Assembly (NCBI GenBank): GCA_000708835.1
Contig: DF236972.1
Location: 124,001-188,000 of the forward strand
Reading direction: 5' to 3'
Origin: Klebsormidium nitens
Lineage: Eukaryota; Streptophyta; Klebsormidiophyceae; Klebsormidiales; Klebsormidiaceae
DNA: 64,000 nt
Made by a program: the position numbers and the translations under genes. Position 1 is the first letter of the stretch. Each line of letters starts with the position of its first letter. The notes beneath the pieces are model-generated. The model was not told where the DNA came from. It did no database searches and saw only the letters and a program-made list of their open reading frames with translations. Positions 24,478-34,753 of the stretch are shown here, in pieces.

Positions 24478-24483
24478 CACGTG
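24478..24483. promoter_or_regulatory. G-box/ABRE-like CACGTG upstream of LEA_5
   Basis: CACGTG within gtcacgtgtgc, about 370 bases before the LEA start. A second ACGTG core (gctgacgtgtgcc) is near 24363-24375. ABREs of this type drive Em genes in land plants; their use here is inferred only. Confidence 0.35.
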
Positions 24484-26733
24484 TGCTCGGTTAGCGACTG
24501 GCGTGTTCGCCATGCACTGACGGACGGGACCCCGAAATTTGGAGAATCTCTGCATGCAAGTCTGCAGTTGAAATCAGGGTGAGTCAGACTGGTGTGACTG
24601 TTCAGCAACTATAGGGTATGGCGTTGCATGCAATAGGAACCGGTCCCTTTTACCGGTGCTGCCGCTGCATGCACAGTTCCGGACTTGGCGGAACCTGCAT
24701 GCAGACCGGGTTAAAGCCTGGTTAGGTCGTCTTCTTGCCCAGGTGGTCAGGATCGGTAAGCGAGCCACCGTCTAGCTGTAGCGCCGTCGGTTCGCCGGAT
24801 GATAGGGTGTGCACTGTGTTCGTCCTGAATCTTGTGCACCCCAGTTCTAATACCGGGTACTAGACGCTAGACTGCCCGGTACCCCTGTTGGGTCTTCTGA
24901 AACCGCAGAAGATAACGAGCCCGGTTCTGCTCTGAAAGTAGAGAGGTTCAGCACAGGGTTAACATCAAAAGACCGACGGTTGAAGATAAGTTGTCCGGAC
25001 GCACGCCGGCCGCGTGGATGAAATGCGGGGGTTTGCGGGAGGGTTAACGGGTTGGCATTGAGTCAGACGCGGCCGCGTCCTGGAAGTCAGGTGAACGGCG
25101 CGCGCGGCCAGGAAGCGCGGCTGGCGGCGTATGCGAGCGCGTCACAAGTGCGCGCGAGCAGCTGCCGCTAGGCGCACGTGCCCCACCTTAGTAGCGGTTT
25201 TTGCGGCCAGGGGCGCCGGCGCTCCTAGTGCAGAGGAGCTCACAGATCAGGAATTCCCGTGAACATCTTGATCTGCTTGACGGCACCCGGATAAGACTTG
25301 CTTCTTTACCCTGAGTTCATGTCATGCTCCAAAGACAATGAAGCATACAGTACACCAGAGGGACCACCAGAGCTGGTACGAGTCACGTTGATCTTTTGGT
25401 GATGCTGGCCTGTGAGTGCGCACCAAAATGGACTTCACAGTGTACTTGCATCTTTTCAGGCTTGCGCAGCGCTTTGAACCATTGGTGATTCCGACTCCTG
25501 TCGAAAAAACTGACGACCAAGACTATTGCAAGACTTGAGAGTCTCTCGATCGATCTGCGGTTCTCTGAGAGATCACGACAGTAGGAAACAAATGAAGTGG
25601 TCTACGAGTCTGGCTCAGGCTGACGTTTGAAAATACCGTGACTGAATTCAAAATAGTCGAAAGTGTCAAAGTGTACCGTCGAGTGTCATGCGGAAGATCG
25701 TCTGTACGGGGCAGGGATTTTGGCGGGCGCGCTTCGCGGCCATGTGGTCTGACGATGGCAAAATCGAGAGCTGACTCAAATTCCAATCCCTGATGTCGAC
25801 ATGCAGACAAGAAACCCTCAAAAAACGATTCCAGCTTTCCATGGGGAAAGGGGGAGACTTTGGAGGACCAGAAAAGGAAGCCAGAGCTCGTCGGCCAAGG
25901 CTTTGAGGTACCGAAATAAGGGGCAGATCTTGTAAGAGAGGACAAGCGTCTCAGCAACAGAGGAAAAGCACCGGTTCCGGGTAGGCTGAAAAGAGAGGTT
26001 TGGAAGCAGCACGGCATACAGACATTGGTGCTCGTCTCTCTTCTTCCATTCTCGCGTCCTGCGAGTTTCCATTGCCCTCCTGGTCATTTGCCAGTGTCTC
26101 TGATTGCTCATCGGGCTACCTTTTTGCTCATCTTCGTTTGAGACGGGGTAGTGACGCGTGGCGTCATCTGCTGCCGGAGAAAAGGGCGCCAATCTTACGA
26201 CAGGCAGGGCAGCGCGCCTTCTTTGCTCGTCATTAATTTTCCTTTCAGAGTTGGAGCTGAGTACAACGGTGAAGGGACAGCGACTTCATTCATGCCAATT
26301 CCGTTTTGTGTGAGCGGCAGTACGTGCAAGCAAGCTCCAATTGATCTTGCCGTTGAAGTGCCCCCTTCTCAACCGATTAACTTCGTCGTCACTCCGTTCC
26401 TCTTCGTTGATGTGGGCGAAAGTAAAACAAGATTAAAGACTGAATAATGTTATCTGCTGATCTTTAATCTCATCCTGCCTACACTTCTAAGCTGTTCAAT
26501 CGCATATTTGTGCTGCGCGCTTTCAGAAGCCCATCTGCAGCGTAAACTTGTCGTGCTTCGACCATGCAAAGTTCCCCGGAAGCTCACTTACCTCCATAAT
26601 TCACCTTTAGGTCCTTCCAATCAAGTTCGAAAACCGGGGGCAAAGTTTTCAGGTCTCGTGAGTTGGTGGAGCAAGGCTGCGAGATTCGTGGGATCCTCTG
26701 TTTTGAGAATCTGTGTCGTCCTGCAATCAGAAA

Positions 26734-29590
26734 ATGGAGACCGGCAAGCAGCGCTCCCGTGCCGCCCAATTCCTTCTGGCCGCCGCTCTAGTTGCCGCCT
26801 TCACCGCGTGCGCTTCCGCCGCCGATCCGGACCCCCTCAGAGACTTTGAGCCGCCTGATTCCCCAGCCAACTACAACCCTCCCGACCTCTACTTCAAGTT
26901 CGATCTGAGGCACGCGGCAAATCCGGCGGATGGCCCTGGGGGGATCATCTGGAAAGCGAACAGTGCGAACTTTCCCGCTCTGAGGTGGGCAGCCCAACAG
27001 CGAATTCCGTCAAGCACCGAACAATTCAAATTTCTTGTGAGGTTTCGTGAGGCCGCAGGTGCTTCCGTGGTATGCTGTGGTTTGTGACTTCTCCTTCGCG
27101 GCTTTTCAGGCTTTGTCTGTTCCCGCAGGCCACATACGAATCTGTAACCGCACATCTTGAGGGGCTTTCCAAGACTTGAAGTCAGAGTGAAAGACCTTTG
27201 ATCGGAGGAGCGAAAATTTGTGTTGGATCGGTGTACCCAAAACAAAGTCGAGCGTTGACTGGTTGACGTGGGTTGTGGTAGATTGAGGGCTCTGATATGA
27301 GCTGACTGAAGGCTTTATTCTTCCAAGTCTGTGATTCTGCTCTGCGACGTTGTCGACAGCAATTTCCAGAACTGTCGCAGACGCCTCTCCATGCCTCAAT
27401 CCGAGTTGCCAATTCGATGCAGCTCATAGCCAGAGCAATGCGTTCTTTCTCAACGCCACCGCCGTTTCGGAAAACTTTCTTCCGGCCCGTTTTCGACGCC
27501 GTTTCCTGCCGCGCGAACGCAGGCGCCAATTTCGGATACGATACTCTGCCGGCAAAATGCATGAGCATGTTACTTAGAAAGTCAGGAAGTTTCGTCGCCC
27601 TTTTCCAGGTCGCAAGGCCTGTCGAGCGCCCTCTTCGCCATCCGCCCGTGCGGCCAGACCCTGCCGCACACCCACCCGCGCGCGAGCGAGATCGTGTACG
27701 TCATCAGCGGGGGCCCCGTCCTGTTCGGTTTCGTGGACACCAACCGTAAGCCGCCGCCCCCGCGGCCGCCTTACACAAAACCTCACTTCCATTCCCTCAA
27801 ATCCAGCCCTGGGCTAGCCCAGGGAGAGCGTTGTTATCTTGTGTTACATGTTCTGTAAATGGTAAAAGGAGCGGGAAAAAAAGAGAAAGAAAATACAATA
27901 TCCCCAAAACGGGCGCCGTGTCCGGAGTCTTTTCTGGTCTCCTGCACCTTTCGTGTGGTGTGGCTATCTTTAGAAGCTGTTCTCCCCCTTCACCGTAAGT
28001 AGACACGCGGCGACGGTAAAAGCGGAGATTGGGCTCGAAAGTCGCCGCCCACGGGATTGGTACGGTGAGATGTACGGTGAGAGCAAGCAGACACCTCGAT
28101 TTGAAAGTCGCCCTCGGTTCGTTTACAAAGCTCATGTGGATAGATTCAGCCCTAGCGAATCACAAAGACCTACATAGCCTTGAAAACAACCTTGATGACT
28201 GATCATTTAGCCGAAATTGAGCTGATCAGTACCGATGTCCACAGGTTTCCGGACTGTACCTGCAATTCTGCTGAAATCCTCATCTTAGCGGGGCCATGTG
28301 TCGAACCACCTTTTTGCGAGCCGTTAAAGCGACGCCCACCTGAAGGTTCAGTGGCCTGGCCTGTAACCCGGTTAGTCTTCATTCGGACATGGTTGGCAGG
28401 CTAACCCGCTTTTGTCGTGTTTCTGCCCTTCGAATACCGCCCATTTCGACTTTCTTATCTTTTCACTGCTCTTCGACTACCTCCCATCAAACATTGATTC
28501 GCAACCCTCAAACTTCGGATGAACTTCCTTTTGCAGCTCACCACACACCGCCACCTTGAATTTCTCAACGGTTCAAGCTGCTAACCCGGTTTACTCTCCT
28601 TTTAACCCTCTTCACAGACACCGCTCACCTAAACCTCCTGCGTGCGGGCGAGATGACGGTGATCCCCCGGGGCATGCTGCACTTCTCACAGAACTTTGGC
28701 ACGGGTGACGTCATCTACTTCTCCGCGTTCAACAGTCAGAATCCGGGAGTCATTGTGAGCGCACGTACCCAGATTGCGGCCTTATGTTACGACGCGCTGA
28801 TCAAAAGTGCTGAGTGCTATTACCCGCTGAGCCAATCTGAAATGTTGCCGACAGTAGCCGCTTTTTATACAAGTATCGCTGGATGTAGACTTTCAGATGT
28901 CAGAATTCGCGTTTAAGTATTCGAGACCACTGATTTCAGGAACGTAAAAATTTTGCAACCGTTAAGAAGCCTGAAAGGCTGAATCGCTGTCTGCTCTGTA
29001 GATCGGATCGGACGATTTGATTCTTCTAAAGTCGGTTTGGCTTTGACCCTTTCAGGCCACATTCAGACGCAATGAAAGTTCGCACTGAAGCACCTGTCTT
29101 GAGGCAAGATAGAATCTTCAGTCGGCCCTTGTAAAGCGCTCCCAAAATCCTGTCCGGGAAGCTGACTTGGATAAGGAGAAAAATAAAAATGGTTCTCAAG
29201 AGAAAGATGCCGCATCAATCGCAATCCTCCTCGCTCGTTGGTTCTGCAGATTGGATTTGTTCACTCGCGCTTACTGCATTGTAGGGCGCCGCCCTTTACC
29301 GAACTTTTTGTCAAGAGTGCCCACTACCAATCAGCCTTCACTCTTTCCCCTCCCTGCAGACCCAGTCCAAGGGCCTCTTCAACCTCCCCCCCGAAGTGGT
29401 GGCGACCACTTTCTCCCTGCCTCTGGACCAGGTCAGGGCTATCAACGGATCTCTACCGGTCACTACCGCGCCCACTCTAGGCACCTCAAACCAGGGCTGC
29501 GTGCCCGGGGTGATCCCCCCCGAGCTTACTTACCTAGACGTTCTGGCTCCGAAGGGCGACCAGAACGTGTCTGCACCGGGCGGGTATTAG
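26734..29590 (+). CDS. Germin-like cupin protein, copy A (GLP-A)
   Basis: Four exons, 26734-26984, 27609-27745, 28618-28754 and 29360-29590, encode 251 aa. An N-terminal signal peptide (hydrophobic stretch around 12-30, ending ASA-ADPDPL) points to secretion to the wall. Cupin box 1 reads GQTLPHTHPRASE, with metal ligands His104, His106 and Glu111. Box 2 is GEMTVIPRGMLHFSQN, with His151. The tail SAFNSQNPGVI is typical of germin-like proteins, whose bicupin monomers usually assemble into manganese-binding hexamers. The N-terminal Cys pair found in most plant germins is not evident: the segment after ADPDPL is DFEPPDSPANY. The start matches that of the paralogue GLP-B. Enzyme activity (oxalate oxidase, superoxide dismutase or none) cannot be read from the sequence. 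Confidence 0.85.
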
Positions 29591-30815
29591 GAAGCTGATG
29601 GGCAGGGACTGAATGTGGGTCATATCGAACCGAAGACAGGTTCGTGCGCGGGGGATCCCTCTCGAGCTCAGATGATTGGATCCGGACGGCGACCAGAACG
29701 TGGGCGGGTGAGGAAAGCTGGTGGGCCGGGAGTGATTGTAGGTTGTGCATAACTCGAGAAGACTGCAGTTTTTGGTGTGCTGAGGATATGAACGTAAAGG
29801 GAGTGTAAGAGGGTCTTCTGAGGTGTGCGTGTACGCTAGGAATATTGATTTGAGACGGAAACTTGACGCGCGGAGACTGCATAAATCTGCTTACGTGTGC
29901 CAACAAAAGGGAGGCACTTGAGAACACACTCTGATAGCGGCACCAAGTCAATCCAGACGTTTAATGATTGTCACCTTGTGTGTCCAGTCGCACCTTGTAA
30001 CGTGGCATGTGAGGGCGCCGCTAAATGTAATGTAGGAGCATGCGTCTGTACACAGTGTTCGACGCCTCAGGTCACTTCTAGCGGCGGAACCGATCCATAT
30101 TTCAACACTTATGCCGACCACATCAGCGCATCCATGCACGGGGCCCGGCCTTACTCAGCCGTGAAGTGTACGTGTAAACTGTTCGAGCAATTAGTTCCCA
30201 ATTAGTTGACACCGAATTGTTACTAATGATTGAAACACTGGGTCACGTTTGGGCCTGGCTGGCGCGCGCGCATAGGCGGGTCACGTCGGTTGTCAGTTTG
30301 TGCTTGGATTGTGCCATGGCTAAAGCAAGAACGCGATACCTGGCTGCGCCATACTTCGCATACCGCTGTCAGCCGGTTTCAGCTTTATCCCACAGTTAAG
30401 CCGGCATAGCATATCTCAATGGATACTCCATCGCTCAATCTGGTTCGCACGGTGTTCATGCTAGTGCCAGTAGAAGGCCGCAGAAAGCTCTGCAGAGAGA
30501 TGAAAAACTTTAGTCTTAAATCAAGTCAGCCGCGCGCGACGGGCCGCGGCCGGGTGTCGCGTCGCAGGGTTTAGGCGGGCCCGGGGTTTACTGGCTTTCA
30601 GTCGGCGCGGCGCGAGCCTGCGCGGCTCGCTGAGTCCGTGTTCGCGCCAAAGCGGCGGCGAACGCGACATTCGGAGTTCAACAACGATTCCTTGGCATAG
30701 GCAACAGGCAGCATTGGCGGCAGAAGCCGGCTCTAGACGAGAATAGAGTTCTGTTTTTAGTTGAAGCGCCAAATGTCAAGTAAGATACTGCTCTGAATCA
30801 GTTGGCTAGGCAAGA
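29591..30815. other. Intergenic region between GLP-A and BTB-A
   Basis: No gene is supported. The left part should be GLP-A 3' UTR. The right part, about 30530-30660, is GC/CpG-rich and resembles the region upstream of BTB-B, so it probably contains the BTB-A promoter. Confidence 0.4.
30531..30660 (+). promoter_or_regulatory. Conserved GC-rich upstream element of BTB-A
   Basis: Shares an ordered set of short blocks (ccgcggccgg, tcgcg, ggtttaggcgg or a near variant, agtttac-like, ggcgcggc) with the minus strand of 45459-45560 upstream of BTB-B. Position is about 155-285 bases before the ATG. Conservation when surrounding DNA has diverged suggests a promoter. Confidence 0.45.
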
Positions 30816-33615
30816 ATGGCATTCGCTGACCTTAGCGACCAGCTTCCACCGCAGCCTGAGCGCAAGGAGTTAGGCGTGGACTTGTCTGTGCACATGGATT
30901 TTGCTTACCGCTCGGGTCTGAAACAGTTCAGCGATAGAGTGATCCGGGTACTTGTTCAGAGGGAGCCTCTAGAAGGAGGAGAAGAACTTCAGCAGCCGGA
31001 TAAAAGTACAAGCCAGGCCTATGCTTCAGGTTGTGTCGCTTCAAAGGAGCTTACGGACTCTGAGCACCAAGTTCAAGCAGTTGACTTGGAGATGCAACCA
31101 GTCGCGGGAAATGAGTATGGAGACGAAGACAGCGAAGGTAATGTACAATCCGCACTTTGTGTTGAATCGGTTCCGAACACATTCATTGAACAGATTGTCT
31201 TAAAATTGATTCCTTGAATCTGCTTGATCACGAGTATTATGAACAAACACAAGGTGCATAACAGGTTCTGCACTACTGAGCAAGCATAAGTACTCTGCAT
31301 GTTGTCCATTTGCATGGTCAGTGAGACATTGGCGGAGACTGGTCCATCAAAGACAACAAGTGCTGGGTGGACTAAGAGTGCCTTGGTTTACTATGCGAGA
31401 GGCCCTCGGGACAATGTATGATCTTACATCATGCTATCTGTGTTTGCAACGCTTCCATACTAATCGAACCCAGAACGTTTGAAATATTTTCCACTTGGTT
31501 CCGATGAGGAGCTTTGTGATCTTAGTAGGCACAAAGCTCCTCATCGGAACCAAGGAGCTTTGTGCCTACTAAAGCACAAAGTAGTAGGCTTTAGTAGGCA
31601 CAAAGCCATCAAAACTCACGCTTTCTGTACGGGACGCCGATTCTGATCCGTTGGATCTGCTGCTTTTACTATAAATCTGCAATCTGCATTGTCAGCCTGA
31701 TACATGCTTTTGAAATACTAAGGACTGCTTCTTCTCGACAGCAGCATGCATTTTAAAAACAGGACTCATTCTAGGCTTGCAAGGGTTCACCCGAACAGCG
31801 TCGCAGGGCGTCTATCAGACGGTCCTTCTGCTCAACGTAACGTTCGACGCCGGGATGTGAATTACTCTTTCGAGAATTGGCCTGCAACTCTCCTTAAACA
31901 ACGTTAACTCGGCGATGATGACGTGGTCGACCGGCCCAGTCACACGCTCTCTTAAACGAATTGGTGATGAGGACGTCTTTAATGCTTGAGCATGCACGTT
32001 GGATTTGAACCTAGTTAAGTGCACTATTCGAAAAATGTTTTTGCTGATCGTGCGTCAGGTAGCTCGTCTTACGACATCCCGGTCAGCAGTGCCGTCATCG
32101 CCGCCCATTCCATGTACTTCCGGAGGATGCTGACGTCAGGCCTTCACGAGAGCCGCTCAAAGGACCAACCGATTGTGGTTGCTCTCTCGCCAAGAGGTGA
32201 GCCATCCTCGCCAAGAAAGCAATCTGCTCCCACCTTCGTCCATGAACAAAGGACAAAAACTGTATGCTTTTGAAAACAAGGACTTCGGTTGTCAGCGACT
32301 CATCTTCTGGCGAGAAAGATGCCGGCTTAGAATTAGAGGAGACACAGGGGAAGGCCTGCCGCATGCACACCTGCCGCACACCTGTTTTCTCAATACGGTG
32401 ACTTTCTCCAGAGAAATTGAGGATTTTGATGACAATCTGCTTCGGATCTACCAGGAAGCAATTTTCTAGCTCTTGAAAAATCCTCGATGCAGGTTTTGTG
32501 AGCTTCTGTCATGGATGATCAGTGCAGGAGGAGACACCTCAACCTTTTTTGCCGGCCTGCTTTTGACAGTCGAAGGTTGATTCTTTCCCATAGATCTCCA
32601 AATAAAAACCAACAACCACAAGTGTTAATGCCCTTGTGCAGAGGCACAGAGCTTCAACGCTTTGATCGAGTTTATATACACCCACGAAATCAGCGCAACA
32701 GTCCGCTCAGACAAGGAAGAGCTCTGCTGGCTTCTCACAATTGCGGACCGCTTCGAAACCGCGGCGTGCGTCCAGATGTGCGTCCAGACGCTGACGTCAA
32801 CACCCACGACGCTCGCTGACGCGGTCATGTACGTCAGCCTGCCGGAGCCTGTGAAGCGGTGCGAGGCAGTTCGCGCGTTGATAGATACTATTTCTACCCT
32901 GACGAACTGGTCTCTTGAGGAGATAGCGGGCGCGGATAGCGTTTGCGATATGGAAGAGGTCACCATCAGGCGACTCGTTCTCGAGCTTCGGGGAAGCGAT
33001 GAGTACGAGGAGGGGCTCTGCAAAGTCTGTCTCCAGTGGTTCCGTTACGAGGGTCAGGACCGGTGGGGAGCTTTTGCGGCCCTCCTTGAGTTGCTCGAGT
33101 TTTGGCGCATCAACCCGACTTTCATCAGAGAGGAGCTAGAGAGCTGCCCCGAGGTAAGCGCTCCGGAGAGGCGGGCCCTGATAGATAAGCTGAAAAGCAT
33201 GGAACCACCTCAGGAAGACAAGACACCGGACGGAGCAGATCAAGTCGGTCATGGGGGCGCGCCTGCGGGCCACGGCTTAGGTCCAGCGGTCGCCGGAAAC
33301 AACGCTCCTGCCGTCTTCCCTGGTGGATCCGTTGGCGTCCGTGTCGGAAGATCTCTCGCATCCTTCACGTTGTTTTTGATCATTTTGGGCGCTATTGAGG
33401 GGTTCGTGGTACCAGTGGTAATCTCCGAAAGGATCGATAAGCATCATCATAAACCTGTCCAGTCTCCTGTTTGGATTGGCCTTCTCCGGGCCTCTGCCCC
33501 TCGGCGGTGCAGTTGCAGGCTTTATAGTAGGCTCCGTTCTCATGTTAGTCTGGTATGTCATATACAGCACCTGTTTGAGGCGAGCTCCTTGAGTCTCTGG
33601 CAGAAGCAGCTATAA
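30816..33615 (+). CDS. BTB-BACK protein of POB1/LRB type, copy A, C-terminus frameshifted
   Basis: Three exons, 30816-31137, 32059-32196 and 32642-33615, give 477 aa. The N-terminus has FAYRSGLKQFSDRVIRV, as in POB1/LRB proteins. An acidic insert (about 45-107) is followed by the rest of the BTB fold (YDIPVSSAVIAAHSMYFRRM) and an all-helical BACK domain (about 185-330). Such proteins usually act as CUL3 ubiquitin-ligase adaptors. A hydrophobic segment (FTLFLIILGAIEGFVVPVV) follows. Beyond about 33452-33467 the frame differs from copy B: the alternative frame keeps similarity to B's second membrane helix and ends at a TGA near 33590-33592. The annotated tail (PVWIGLLRASAPRRCSC onward) is therefore probably the product of a one-base net insertion. 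The gene may still be expressed with one membrane segment, or may be decaying. Confidence 0.75.
31494..31606. repeat. Two adjacent perfect hairpins in BTB-A intron 1
   Basis: Hairpin 1: arms 31494-31518 and 31530-31554 (25 bases, perfect), loop 11 bases. Hairpin 2: arms 31557-31575 and 31588-31606 (19 bases, perfect), loop 12 bases. The motif tagtaggcacaaagc recurs between the two, so the hairpins share sequence and look like products of one templated duplication. BTB-B has no obvious counterpart. Confidence 0.9.
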
Positions 33616-34753
33616 CAGGCTAGAAATTATTGAAAGCTGGAACTGTTCATGTTCAGAAACTGCAAACCTTCACTGAGAATCAGAGAAAGCGACCTAGCCA
33701 ACAAAAGGCGAATCTTTAATCTTACTCGGCTACATCGCTTCAATCTTCATACCTTCCTGTCATGCAATATATATTCAAAATTGGCAATTTGAAAATTCAT
33801 CACAGATTGAACATCAAGCACAACATGTGATGGCTATGGTCCAGGGTGTGCAGTGCTTCTGAATCCGATATATATTCCGGCCAGCTTCGATCGTTTGCAG
33901 ATTTCTGGACATGTCATAAATGTGCCGTCACATGCAAAACTACGCGGTTTGGGAAGTATCTATATAGCAACGAGCCTCGGACTCGCTCATGGGTTGTCGC
34001 GCCAGCTAGCGTTGCTGCAGTCGGAGTTTACCAAAGTAGCTAACAGGGTTATACGGTTTGACATGCTGTGCCATAACTTATGATCTGTACGGCACGTGCA
34101 TGATCCGCCCCATGCACACCTTTGATCGATACGCACGGGCTTAATAAAGGTGTCCATCAGCCTGTGAGTCAGGCGGGCGCGGCATGCAGTGACTGGCATG
34201 CATGATTGTTTGAGGCCCTCCGCAAGAAGTGCCGGCGCTGGTACAAATCCGTGTGCATTTCTGTGACCTTTGCACTTGCAGAAATTTGAATAGTACGTTG
34301 GGTACGAGTCAATCGCATATACCTAATCTGGCTGCTAGCTAGCTAGGTGCACCAAATCGAGGGTTGCTTTACTACTAATGTCTAGATGTCAGGCCGGCAG
34401 CTACCTTTTATCATAGTACATATCTAAGAACTTTGCATCTTCGTACAAACGTACCCAATGTCCCACATCTACTAACCGTATCCTTTCTCAAATGTATTGC
34501 TTGTTTTATCGTAGCGCACTCCTATCAACGACCGTATCAACGTACAATGTTACCTTGCAAGCCAAAAATCCTTTGCAGAAGTGATTTCATATGGTGGGAC
34601 CAGATTTATCAGATGCACGTAAGATTCATTCGTCTTGCATGCCACACTAGTTTACAACACCGAGGCCCGCAGGTCTCCGAACTCGGACAGTTCCTCTCGC
34701 AAGCGGACATCCGAATGACATTCCTTTAGCCCCGAACCAGCCTCCCCTGCCCG
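33616..34753. other. Intergenic region between convergent BTB-A and WASP-like genes
   Basis: No gene is supported in this 1.1-kb stretch. It is AT-richer than the exons and should contain both 3' UTRs. A ctagctagctag run lies near 34335. Confidence 0.4.

Larger units (their letters stand above)
24112..26733. other. Intergenic region between divergent LEA_5 and GLP-A
   Basis: This 2.6-kb stretch has no supported gene. The first 400 bases should be the LEA promoter. About 24980-25200 is a strongly GC/CpG-rich island with the palindrome gacgcggccgcgtc near 25066. The remainder contains only unconserved-looking open frames with poor coding character. The last few hundred bases are likely promoter and 5' UTR of GLP-A. 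Confidence 0.4.

Noticed and set aside
25523-26192. Overlapping minus-strand open frames upstream of GLP-A
   Set aside because: No recognisable family, no supporting splice structure, and low-complexity Ser/Leu/Phe content typical of non-coding frames.
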